In this document: positions 34,424 through 45,623 of the stretch, one piece after another
Position numbering within the stretch: the first letter of the stretch is position 1
Layout: each line of letters starts with the position of its first letter
Assembly (NCBI GenBank): GCA_022497145.1
Contig: MU385861.1
Location: 437,934-501,933 of the forward strand
From: Rostrohypoxylon terebratum
Lineage: Eukaryota > Ascomycota > Sordariomycetes > Xylariales > Hypoxylaceae
DNA: 64,000 bases
Direction: 5' to 3'
The notes under the pieces: model-generated
What the model was told of the DNA's origin: nothing
Databases searched by the model: none
Seen by the model: only the letters and a program-made list of their open reading frames with translations
Translations under genes and position numbers: made by a program

Positions 34424-35642
34424 GGTCCCAGCGGTCCTTAGCATTTCGTGGGTCAATTTTCACCAACCTCAATGATTGTCTTGGCCCTTGGGTTTGGTCG
34501 GAGATCCAATCATGTGACACAAATTGGCAAGATTCGAGCGATCAGCTCGGCTAGGATGGCTCGATAGGACCTAGGCACTAGGTACGTAAGGTTGTATTGA
34601 TTATTGATTGTCCCAAGGGCAATAGGGTGAATCAGCCGAAAAATGCGGGAAAATGACGGCGTGCTGCAGAAACCCCTGGCAAAATTGTAACCAAAATCTT
34701 CATAAATACTAGTAATTATTACCTAGGTACTGCTGTACTATGAACCTCGAGTTATTTATCTGGGACCATCTCGGATATAAAGTCGAGTTGTCATCATCGC
34801 ATTACAATAGTATCACTCATGATTTCATGGTGTTCCAAGACGACAACCTTGGTCCTTGGAACTATCACAAGTTATCGTGTCCTAGGGTATTGGAATCAAG
34901 TTTTGATCTGATCCATAGCGAAACTACTATGCATATCCTGGCAGGCTCCGTTTCGACCCATCTCGTTTCTTATATTGCGTGGCTTCTGTATTCTCCTTAT
35001 GTATGCCTACCCGGAAGCTAATTGAGGGACAGGATCTTGTGTATCCTTGGATCCATGTAAATAAGAAGATAATTACCCTGTCAACACCTGCGCAACAATA
35101 TCATGGATGCCCACTTATGTAACTGTTATCTCATCTTCAATAGCTGTCAAGATTGTCTACCAAAATCTTCAACACTATTCATCTCGTTATCCCCCTCTAT
35201 ATGTTTGTTCGCAAATTGATCGCTACGTGGAAAGTTGATCGATTCGAGCAAAGCCGAGAATGGTCTTGGGATACAGGACCATAGGTAGTCATCGATTCAG
35301 CGAAGGAGGTTGGTTTCGGGACAATGCACTAGAGATCGATAGGACCGAGTTAGTAATGATTTCCTAGAAGCGGACCTCCCTCTCACGCTAAAATACTAGT
35401 CTTCCAGCGAATTTAGTCATCATCTTAAGACTTAAGACTTAAGTAGACGACAATCCATCTTAGTAATTCACGTGGTAAAACATTCCATTGCAAAAAGAGA
35501 GTCACTGCTAGAAATCAACGTACCAGCAACAGTTAATGTTACATCCTTCAGATTATCTGGGGTATATCCTGATCAAATGTAACATATGAAGGCAAGAACA
35601 GATCCAGCCAACATCAAGAGATATGTAGTCGAATGCCCAGAT
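34424..35642. other. Intergenic between the MITE and the short Zn2Cys6 gene
   Basis: 1.2 kb without a recognisable gene. An open frame at 34740-35021 has no family features. A possible extra 3' exon of the neighbouring minus-strand gene may lie near 35530-35580 (see findings). Confidence 0.45.
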
Positions 35643-36416
35643 CTAATAAGGGTGCTCACGGTGGCTATGGGTAATCTGAGTAGAATCGTGCACAAGTTCA
35701 GCTCTTTCAACGTCAATTATCTGATTGTAGGAAGTGGCGGTTTCAGCGGACTGGGTCCAATTATTTCGATCGAGAAGGTCCGGATATCCAGATGACATCC
35801 CTGCTGTGGATGGGTCTTCGGGGTCATCGCAGGTGGACGGACCGCCAGGGAAGACCGCAGACGTCTCGTAGGGTACCGATGTCGAACGGTGAAAACTAGG
35901 AATGTCATAGGTCGATGCAAGTATTTCGGTTGATTTTCCAAGTCTGATCTGGGCGAGGAGTTCGGCAGCTTGTTCATCAGTTCCATGTTGTAGTACCGCG
36001 AATAGTATGTTGAGGTTCTGCAATCTAGCGGAATCAGAGTCGCTCATGAGCTGTAATCTGGCGATATCCCGTCTGTTCACTTCGTAAAGGCACGTGTCGT
36101 CGTTCTTCTGACATCGACCACACTTGGGTCGGTTTCCATCACACTGGGCCCTCAGCATCGGGTTCTTAGGTATTGCATATAATTTATTATCGAAAGTATC
36201 AACTGCTTACCTTCGCCTTCTTGATCTTACATGGGGAACAAGCCTGCGAAGAAGGGTATGTTATAGATGAAAAAGGACTTCCTCTAGGTATTCGGGAGCC
36301 TTACATACGTTTCTCGTTATGTTTCTTCGGCTGCCTTGGGCAGGGAGAGAGACCTGGGTTTCAGCACCAGGCCTCGCCGGTGCTGGGGCAAGCTTTTTGA
36401 AATTCCGTTGCTCCAT
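35643..36416 (-). CDS. Short Zn2Cys6 protein, lacking the usual regulatory domain
   Basis: Three exons, 36416-36309, 36243-36211 and 36143-35643, give 213 residues. The middle exon is only 33 nt (ACSPCKIKKAK). The spliced zinc cluster CSPCKIKKAKC plus DGNRPKCGRCQKNDDTC has the correct six cysteines, and as in two other genes here an intron falls just before the third cysteine. After it comes a segment LNILFAVLQHGTDEQAAELLAQIRLG, which resembles the region after the cluster in the longer factor at 39-41 kb. The protein then stops at HREHPY, about 500 residues short of a normal family member. A GTGAGC donor just before the stop could extend it by one or two small exons, but not to full length. 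It may be a truncated paralogue or a small regulator. Confidence 0.7.
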
Positions 36417-37229
36417 GTAGTCCGAGGTTTGGCCAATACGTGATTGAAGACATAGGTACCTAGCTAAGCTCTACTTCGCAATATGTGGGTACGTGATATA
36501 TCATCGGAAGAATCGAAGATCGTTTAAAGGAAGATGAACCAATCAGATGGATGAAATGCCATCGGCCGCGGGTTTGATAAATTGCTTGTGACATGTTTCT
36601 AAGGAGGATGGCAACGTGGAGCTAGTCAAGGAAGGGGGTCGCCAAATTCTCCCGGAGCAAGCTCCGAGTAGCCAATAAAGAAACACCTACAGTCCCAACC
36701 TTGAGCTAGGTACTTAAAAAGACGGTTTCGTGGGATAAAGCAGGGATTATAAAGCATTGATCGCACAATGCGAATGTCATATTTGGCACTCCGGGGGCAA
36801 AAGAAACGCAAACCAATGCATGTCATTTGAAGACCACCACATAAGTATGGATTATGGTGCTATTCGAGTTCATATTCCAAGTTTGATAACAACCATTCAA
36901 GGTACCCTGAAATTACATTCTTTTGGGCTTGACAAGGTGTCTTCCAATCAGTGATCAGGCTAGTTCTGGGTATGTTAGCATGACATGTCCCCCGAGTCGA
37001 AGGGGCGATTTCGCAGAACATGACAAATAAATTGACTAGAACATTTCCATATTATTTGTCTAATCAGTATTCTATGACTATTCAATTCAGCGAAGTCCCA
37101 TTGATTAAGTTAGATGAATCTCTTAGTAAATGTATATTGGTGAGAACATGTTACACATCTCTACATAGATAGATATCCATAAGAGATTCAATGCCAATTT
37201 GTTGACCCGGTTAGTGTTACCGGACCGCC

Positions 37230-37249
37230 GGGTACCGGTACCGGTACCC
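37230..37249. repeat. Perfect 20-bp palindrome made of GGTACC units
   Basis: GGGTACCGGTACCGGTACCC reads the same on both strands. It lies in a GC-rich island of an otherwise AT-leaning gap. Could be a regulator-binding site or the edge of a decayed transposon. Confidence 0.7.
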
Positions 37250-37539
37250 CATCCGACTTGGGACGGAGCATCAATCGGGCTCTAATGGGGCTTACTCGGT
37301 AAAGTCGGAGGATCCGCACTTCCGTGTTTGAATCTAGAGGAAGGAGCAAAGGCGGACAATACTCTAAAGCAGGGTTATTTAAGAAAAGGGGCGCGTTATT
37401 CTGACCCGTATTCTCTCCCTTGCTTCCTTTTTTTTCAATTCAAGCGTAATTCTCTATAGGACTTGTTAGGACTGATACACTGTAGCGTAGGTACCTGCAG
37501 AAGCATGCTGCTGCATGTAAGCTATCAGGAGGTAGGTAG

Positions 37540-37692
37540 GGTATCTTCGCTATCAAGATTTTGAATCCTCCAAACCCACCTGGTAAGAAGCACTGGGAAG
37601 GGTGTATCACGAGCATGTTTGCGGTTGATTTCTCTGGGACAATTGACCAATATATGGTGAAGGAGCTGTCTCCGGCTGTGGACCCTAGTTAG
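37540..37692 (+). pseudogene. Possible exon or gene relic (50 codons between two stops)
   Basis: Open between TAG at 37537 and TAG at 37690. The encoded residues (NPPNPPGKKHWEGC, then FAVDFSGTIDQYMVKELSPA) look more protein-like than other frames nearby. There is no start codon except an internal one and no convincing upstream exon. It may be chance. Confidence 0.2.
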
Positions 37693-39015
37693 TGATTTGC
37701 ACTAGGCTTTATTGCAACCCTCGAGGTCATGGCTACTATAAAGTTGATCGGTAATGACATTTGCCACTTCTTCTTCTTCTTCTTGTGTTGCCCATTGGTA
37801 AATTGTCGCATATTTAGAACGATTTTTCATGATCAGCGTTCCAACTTACCAAGTGGTCGGTAGCTAATGACCCTATTACGCCACAGCTAGATCGTAGACT
37901 ATAACGAGCCGAAGTTCCTTGTATGACCTCACTATGAGTTATCATTCCATCAAATTTGTCTTGGTTAAAAGGTTTATAATAATGTCCTTGTAAACCTAAT
38001 TCACTTCGATAATTATATAGGTTAGTATTACATGGGCCTTGCACACAGCTCTTTCTCGGACATTAATATATTTCGAGACTATTCATCTCAATATACAGAC
38101 AGCTATTGAGTATATTTAATAGAACTTTCAAACATCAAACCAGGAATAGACCGGGGGGGTTTTACCTCGAGGATAAGAATGTTAAGACTTACCAGTTGTT
38201 ATTTATGTGGATGATTTGGAAAGGAAGAACCGGGTTTGATTGGGTGACCGTAGCAAACGGACGCGGCACGTTTTCCAAATACGATATATAACAAATACCT
38301 TTTATATAAATTTAAAACCTCCGTTTGTCAGAGTTTGACCCAGAGAAGATATAGTTTGGGTCGAGAAAGTTGTAAACTCATCACGCTGAAAATGATGTTA
38401 TACTGGCAGGATTCTGGACTGCGGTCCCAGAATGTATGATGTGGAGCCGGTTTCGCTAGGTAAGTGACCTATCTCGTGGTTCAGCAACTGCCTAATGAGG
38501 TATACGATTAGTGTTTGTAAAAGTCTCGAACGTCTTGTGAAGAATCTGTCGTCCCAGCTTCCCACAATCAGATGCAGGCTCTCGTGGAACTACGGTTGTC
38601 CTCAGGGCATCGTGGCCAGGGACAGACAAAGGCTCTCTAGCTTACTTTCCAAGTAGGAAGGTAAGCTGCCAAGCAACGTAGAAGAAGCCGATCGTCGTGT
38701 GGGTCTAGATTTTGCCTCCCGGTTGCATTCTTGCTGTTTAGTTCTGCAGGCGCCACATTAGGGACCCCCTAGCTTCATAGAATTAACACCCCCCTGACAC
38801 CCAATCTGAGTTGTGATAGAATACATTTGTATAACGAGTAACAATTTTCATGATTTTGACTTACGAATCTATCTAGAAAGATACAATGGCATCTATACTT
38901 TCGACAACAAACCTTACTCTATAATATAGCGAATGCGACTTCATAAATTCCGCTAAAATCCCTCCATACCTAGACGTAGGATTTTCTCTAAGCTGTCTGG
39001 ACATTCGTATCCCGT

Positions 39016-41381
39016 ATGTCGCACCCTTTACGACCACTGTTGCCCAACTCCCCCAACCCTCCTCGCAACGAGCTCTCGTCGCATTCTCAACACCGCCCTA
39101 AGAGAGTAGCCACCGCTGCAGCCTGTGAAGCTTGCCGAAGAAGAAAGAGCAAGGTCTAGATCTTTCTAACCCAGTTATCACCCCTAATTCAAGGCTGATC
39201 GTCTGTAGTGTAGCGCTGAACGACCACGGTGTTCTGTCTGTATCGAACGACAATCCCTTTGCGAATACACAACTCTCCCGACTGAAACCCATCTCAGAGC
39301 GCAAAAACGCAAATTAAGCAATCTTGAGATCAAATGTCAAGAATACGAGGATCTCTTTGCCATTTTGCGATCTCGACCTAAAGAAGAGACCAACCATATC
39401 ATTCAGCGGCTCCGGGTGGGCGAGGATGTCCAAACCATCGTCAAGACAGTTCAAGATGGGGATCTCCTGCTGCAACTTTCGCTGACGCCGGAGTTTCGAT
39501 TCCGGTATGAATTCCCCTATATCCGAGAGATGCCACATAATTTAAAGGGATCACAAAATCCGTACACCCATTCTGTCCTGTACGAGAAAACAGTTTTGCA
39601 ATCATTTCACCCACAAATGACCATGGAAATATTGAAGGATGTTCTAGACGAGTCTCAAAAGATGTACCTCGCGCCATACCACACGGTCGAACTCCATGAT
39701 TCTCGAATTTCTTCTATAGTCGTGTCGAAATGGACAACAGTCTCTTCGGATAACCCGATGTTGCGTATTCTTCTTCAAATATACTTCGTATTCGAGTTCC
39801 CTTTCCATCCATACTTTCACAAGGACTTCTTCCTCGACGACATGTTCGTCGGTATCAGAAGATTCTGTTCACCCTTGCTGGTGAACGCTGTCCTTGCTGC
39901 AGCATGGGTAAGACTCCCAATTTTCTTTGAGTAACACTAACGTAGGGGCTGTCCTCGTTGACACCATGTTAAGCACGGATATACCCGGATGAAGAAAAGG
40001 GCGGAGTATTGGCAGCCTGAAAACTTGGGGTATCGATTCCTTGCTGAAGCTCTGAGACTCCTCGAATTAGAAGAAGCGACTCCCACGATTACCACGGTCC
40101 AAGCGGCAGCTATCATAAATCTAGCATATAACCTCAACGGTATTGATGAATTAGGGTGGGTTTACACAAAAAAATCTCTTGAAATGGCTCAGAAAGTGTC
40201 TCTCTTCTCTTCGAACCCCGATGAGGGTGCAGAGTGGCAAATAGTGGCAGGAATGACCTCTTGGTGTCTGTTTAACTGGCAAGCGTACGTTCCCCGAAAT
40301 GCCTCCTCTTCCTTTGATAACATTCGTATCCACACGGTTATACTTACCCATACCAACATTAGGCTCGCAACTTTCCACACGTTCCAGCTACCCATTCTAG
40401 AAGACCCGCCAAACCGACCATTCCCTGGTGTTAACGAAGAAACAGTATATTATGGAGAAATATTTGTGAAGTATCCTCACGGAAAAGAGTCAGTACGCAT
40501 ACACAATGGATTAGTTTTCAAGGCCATCTGCCAGTTTCGCGTGATTCTAAACGAGATCGCAAAATCATTCTTTAGTGATTCTCGCACATATCGGCCAACA
40601 TCATTTGAAGCTGCCATAACATTCAGATCAAGACTCCTAGCTTGGTATGAAGACTTACCTGAGCCGCTTCAATCTCGCCACATTGTTCTACCTTGCCATA
40701 TCAAGACACAGTAAGTTTATGGGCTAGAACCATATCTGCGGATCGTCTTTGATGCTAATGGCAGATAGTATCCACTACCACGTAACACTCATTAGCCTCT
40801 TTGAACCCTATCTGCAGACAGATAACGTACACGAGGGGGTCAACTCAGATATGATCGTCAACCACTCAAGAGTTTGCTTCGAGACTCTAATGAGGATATA
40901 CTATCTACGTCACGGCTTCGAGTGTCTGGATACAACCCTAGTTCAATTCTTGCACCTGTTGGGGTTCAGTGCTCTAAGAGAGATTGCGATGACCGAAAGG
41001 GGATCCGCGGCGCAAGAGGCCATAAGATCAACGCTAATGCTTTGCGCCAAAGGCTTATGGGAGCAAGGACAAAACTACTTTTTATCAGAAGCAATCTTCC
41101 GCATGTTTAGGCACTCCTTGAGCGCTGAAGATGTCGTCATACTGAAGGGCATCATTGAAATCGACGATGGCGATGGTCCGCTCAATCTTATGACCCAAGA
41201 ATTACGGTCCCGATGGCCCATCGGAGTCTTTAGTAGAGCAGATGACAACAAGGATCGTACGCTCCAAAGTTTCACCCGCTGGTGGCAGCAATATTCCGAG
41301 GAAAAGGCCCAGGATGTTTCTGCCATGGAACAAGATGGACCCGTTGTCACGCCACAATATCCACAACGTTACGGGACATGA
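39016..41381 (+). CDS. Zn2Cys6 transcription factor with fungal-specific regulatory domain
   Basis: Four exons, 39016-39153, 39209-39907, 39974-40710 and 40769-41381, give 728 residues. The zinc cluster is CEACRRRKSKC plus SAERPRCSVCIERQSLC; intron 1 (55 bp, weak donor GTCTAG) sits just before its third cysteine. Next come a coiled segment (LSNLEIKCQEYEDLFAILRSR) and RLRVGEDVQTIV. The middle homology region follows, with RILLQIYFVFEFPFHPYFHKDFFLDD, VNAVLAAAWHGYTRMKKRAEYW and NLGYRFLAEALRLLELE. Intron 2 is set at an AAG acceptor because only this yields AAAWHGY, as in relatives of this architecture. The last part contains IHYHVTLISLFEPYL. A nuclear regulator of an unknown gene set. Related in layout to the short protein at 35.6-36.4 kb. 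Confidence 0.85.
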
Positions 41382-42918
41382 TCCCTGGGATAAGTGATGG
41401 TCGGTATCGGGGTGAGGAGATCACGCGCGTTGGCATTTCAAATAGGCATTAGATGCTCGCGTAAAGTAGCAACGAGGCTGCTCTTCGCTGAGTCGAGTAA
41501 CACCCCGATGATTTTTTTTCGAGGTCAGTCTGTCGTTGTGCAAGGGCCTATCGCGGGGAGACCCGTCGATCGTGCTCCGTGCCAGGAAAAGTTGAACCCC
41601 CGCTACCAGACTTGGCGCATTGTTGAGCCGCCACCTCCGACCGCTTGCAGGCTGCCGTGGAACTCTTCGCCACTCTCTAGCGCACCTCAGCGCACCTCAG
41701 CCTGCTCAGCATATCGGCGTCCATTGTAACACTTCTAGATTTTCCACAAAAGGCCGGATCGCGATAAGATTTGGCGGAGTTCGGCGGAGTGGGATAGTAA
41801 TGGACGACAATTTGCGGCCCCCCTTTTTTTCTTTCTGCCTATCCCTCCTCCCATTCCCTCCTTATCATGTTCCTTGAAAATTAGATTGAGGCGCGGAAGA
41901 AGTTCTTCGATACAATAGGATGATTTCAGCGGAGATACTTCGAAAGCAGATATCGGTTCCAGGGGGTTCCAAAATTACCACGCACTTTCAGCTTCAAGCG
42001 AAGGTGAGTTGGAGTATATTGCCACCCCCTTATGCAGAATAACTCTATTTTCTCTTCCTTCCGTAAGTTTTTCTTTTCCTTTTTCTTTTTCTCGAAGTCG
42101 CATGCCGATTACTGCACTGTTATTCAGCTGGTCACTACGCAATTTGAAATGGTGATGTATGATTCGTCTAGGGGATATCTCGTGGTTGTCCCACGTCTAG
42201 AAGCGGAGGGATTGATGAGCAATGAGTATGTTCTCATTTATCAAAAGACCTTAACTAAACCCAACTAAGCTTAGGCTGCACATATCAGATTCCCCCTTGA
42301 GTCGTATTCGCCCAACCTACCTTGTACAAGAGATTACCCTAGAGTATCACTGACCTATAGGTTGTGTTGGTGTAGGTACCGATTGGGGAAGGGTGTGATT
42401 AGGGAGTCGGGAACGAGGCCCCCCGGTGAATTAGTACTAGCATGATCATGATCACACAGGGGACTAGACTCGAAGCTAGAATAAGTCCTGGTCTAGGCCT
42501 AAGAATATTAGGCATGCTGCATTTTGGGTTATGAGGTAGGCTGATAATAGGTAAGTAGGTACCTACCTAGCGTCCTAGGTATAGTACGTAATATAATAAT
42601 GATATGAATGGAAATATCGATCCGATTAACCGAACTGTCGGGACCCCCACCTCAACCACCTCAACCACCTCAACGGCCAAGAATGGAAACCGTACCCGAT
42701 CTGGGTTTTGACTAGTAGCTGCTGTACCACCACAAACTCACTCGGGTGCTTAGTGTAACCCCAAGAATTGAGAAGCCGCAGCTTGGATACCCGAGACTTT
42801 AAGTGGCTATTAAATGTTATTTAGATTTCTAGTCGAAACAAGTTCAGCCGTACCTGACATAAAATCGCCAAACTCATCGCCGTTGTGACTTCTAAGGAGA
42901 TTGTGCAACTAAATTACA
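41382..42918. other. Intergenic, convergent 3' ends
   Basis: 1.5 kb. Contains short tandem words such as CCTCAACCA three times near 42646-42672, and a palindromic CATGATCATGATC near 42441. Open frames at 41394-41877 and 42032-42268 lack support. Confidence 0.5.
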
Positions 42919-44308
42919 TCATTTTGTGCCTGGGCCCTGAGGTTTATATACGGGTACCTTGTCTCCGTCATAAACATTGCTACTACCGTCGTAGGGGGTG
43001 TCTGTGTTCGCATGGGCCATCCACTGTTGACGGACAGACAAAAGCACTGGTTGCCCGCCGGCTCCAACTAGCTGCAAGTTTGGTGAAGGGATAGTCGTCA
43101 ACCTGGTAGTGTGATTTCTATTCAGTGCGCCGGGATACGACACGGAATTATTCACCGTTGCCATGTTTGGTGGGTCTTTGTTAGTATAACCTGTCACGCC
43201 GGCGACTAGCTCGAAGACGTTAGCGCCAACATCGAATCTTCCGAGATTCGGCAAATCCCAATTATTTTCGGCGGTGGAGAGAACGGAATAGTGGGTATAG
43301 AACGTGTCGTCTTCGGTCCCTCGCAGGCTGCCCTTGACGGCATTGCCAAGCAGTAGGGACACAATTCGGTTCGGCTCAGAATAGTCCTCCGTCTCGTCAT
43401 ATGTAAGTTGAATTAGGGTCTTTTCCTTGAAGACCCCATCAGCTAACAGCGGGAGCAGGAACTTGCGGGCCCACTTGGTTGCATAGTCCAGCGTAGTGTT
43501 GTGGCCGTCATTCAACATGTCTGGCGACATCATCACGAATTGCGGAACAGTACCAGCCGCAAGATCGTCCTTGAAATCCTCAAATGAGAGCAAATTCATC
43601 AATCGGCTCCCATTTTTATTGATAGAATCATAGGAAACGAACGGGCTACTCCAAGATTAGCTTATTAGGTATTCGCCGAAGAAAACGGTGGATCCGGAAG
43701 TTTACTTATGTTTCCTGACATAATCCCACATCCCATGAATATCGTAACTGCCTTCTGCCATGTAACCAGGGCCAGGGTTTCCTTCAAAATATCCTTTCCA
43801 TGAGATGCGTCTCTCGTCGAGAAGATCGACGATGGTGGAGACGTTAGACGGAATACGGACAACTTCGTCATGATCCAGGCCGAAATAATCTCCCCCTACG
43901 GCAGCGATGTAATTAGGCTTCTAGGAATTAGCAACAACTCTCCAACAGTGGAATTGCGGGATATAACGAGAACAAGCTGACATTGAAACTGGATGAATTG
44001 AATGATGATTCTAACTAGTTACTAGGTACTTACCTGACTGGGATGGGTATGCGCATAATATCGAGTCTGCAAGATACCGAACCGTTTTAGATCCGCAAAA
44101 TCGGGATCCGCGACGACTTTTGCAAAATCCTATGGCTGTCAATTGGCCGCCCAGCTACATAGTAAGTATTGCGAGCACAACATAATAGAAAATTACAAAC
44201 CTGATTCTCGAGCCAAATACTGATGAACCTATCAAAAGCCTTTCCGGGGACTATGGCGGCATGAACAAATGAGGAAATGCTCAGAAGGCTTATGATTAGC
44301 GAGAACAT
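42919..44308 (-). CDS. Secreted acid phosphatase, PF04185 phosphoesterase family (PhoA-like)
   Basis: Extracellular phosphatase that releases inorganic phosphate. Four exons: 44308-44201, 44129-44034, 43917-43706 and 43645-42919, giving 380 residues. A signal peptide of about 18 residues (MFSLIISLLSISSFVHA) leads. Family blocks are FISIWLENQDF, THPSQPNYIAAVGGDYFGLDHDE, YVRKHNPFVSYDSI, FVMMSPDMLNDGHNT, LIQLTYDETEDYSEPNRI and SVLSTAENNWDLPNLGR. Intron 2 ends in CTAGAAG. I use the second AG (CCT follows) because it restores HPSQPNY; using the first AG would add one lysine. N-glycosylation sequons are numerous. Such genes are usually induced by phosphate starvation, but I did not find a clear PHO site. 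The shared spacer with the divergent Zn2Cys6 gene is 1.3 kb. Confidence 0.9.
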
Positions 44309-45623
44309 TGTGGCCCGACCATTGTTCAACTCGTTATTATTTACGCCTCTGGCAGCCCTGGAGCACTGATAGGTATTTCGATATTCTATTGCGACTCACT
44401 ACCTAGGACCTAGGACCTAGGTATCTCTTGGTTCTAGATAGAAACACGACAAGATGTCAAAAATCGATATACGGGCACTTCATTGTGAAAGGCGACTGGG
44501 CAGCTGGGGTACACGTGGAAGTTCTAGAGTCTGGTCTAGACAACAAGGGAGCGCGGTAATATTCGCTGAAGTGAAACAGTTTCATTGACGGATTGCACCG
44601 TGGACCTACTATGTACTAGGTAATGTGATGTGTCGGATAACATGGATTGGATTGGAAGCCAGGGAAATCATTGGACCAACTAGGACCAACTACCTAGTAG
44701 GTACCTACGCTATTGAAGTCGCTGTACAATACGAAGTACCTTATGCAGGTAAGCCACGATTGTTTATCTTTCCATTTCACAGCCACATCAAGTTTTCACG
44801 CTACAGTATTTTGTATTACTGTAGATACTACCTAATACGCTGTGACTGATATGGCTAAGAGACGTACGAAGTACTACAAGGATATACTAGTGTAGGTAGG
44901 TAGCAAACATCCAAGGTTCAGTCATCATTTACTAGTTATGGAGCTTAATTCGAGGGAAAATTGAATTAGTAAGTAAGATCATGGATGCATCTGGCGCATC
45001 CGGTGCAGGTGCAATGGTGCAATGCACTGTAGATTAGCAAGCACGTGACGTGGTACCATCCTTCTCGATCCTCCCAGCTTCCAGCCGCTCTTTTCTTTGT
45101 CGGAAAATGTGGAAGACGTCGTCGTGTCAGCTTTCTTCCTTAGTAACTCGACCTGAGGCCACAAGCGGTCAAGACGTTTTTTTTGTCTGCTTCGAAGGTA
45201 GCTTCGAGGTCGCGCGACAACTAAGGACTTTTATTTCGGAACAATAGAAATCACTTACTCGTCAGATCAGGCAACTTGTCGACGTCATGGCCTAAAAAGT
45301 TGGCGCATTTTACGCATTTAACGGATTGCACGGACTGCACCCTGACAATCGAACCCCCTTTAAATCCGAAAACCGAGCCTCAATCTCGGATTTCCGAGCT
45401 GCTTACTTCTCAAAAGATTGCTTGGAATTCACTTGTCCCCAATGTCTAAGTAAGTGAACGAAACCAGAAAAATTCTAATTTCATTTTATCCTCCAGGACT
45501 GTCTCATTGATAATTGATTCTGTTTATTGATCTTATCAATTTAGCAAATTCGATTTCCCCAGGGGGTTGGGGTTTGCCAGTCTGCGTGCAATACCATATA
45601 TCCGTGGATTCCCTGCCGGAACA
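44309..45623. promoter_or_regulatory. Divergent region between the acid phosphatase and Zn2Cys6 genes
   Basis: 1.3 kb with repeated CCTAGGAC and TACCTAGTAGGTACCTA words near 44400 and 44690. The frame of the downstream factor is open from 45567, but its first ATG is at 45624. No gene seen. Confidence 0.5.

Larger units (their letters stand above)
36417..39015. other. Gene-poor stretch of 2.6 kb
   Basis: No gene model could be built. It contains a GC-rich block (about 37205-37350) with a perfect 20-bp palindrome, a TATA-like word with CT-rich sequence after it (37375-37435), a short open segment at 37540-37692, and a short TTC run at 37769-37784. The rest is AT-leaning and featureless. Open frames at 36757-36954, 37814-38044 (-) and 38106-38291 are unsupported. 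Confidence 0.45.

Noticed and set aside
37814..38044. 76-residue minus-strand frame
   Set aside because: Composition is mildly protein-like but no family, neighbour exon or promoter supports it.
42032..42268. 78-residue frame with a Phe-rich run
   Set aside because: The Phe-rich part comes from a T-rich tract; the rest has no recognisable features.
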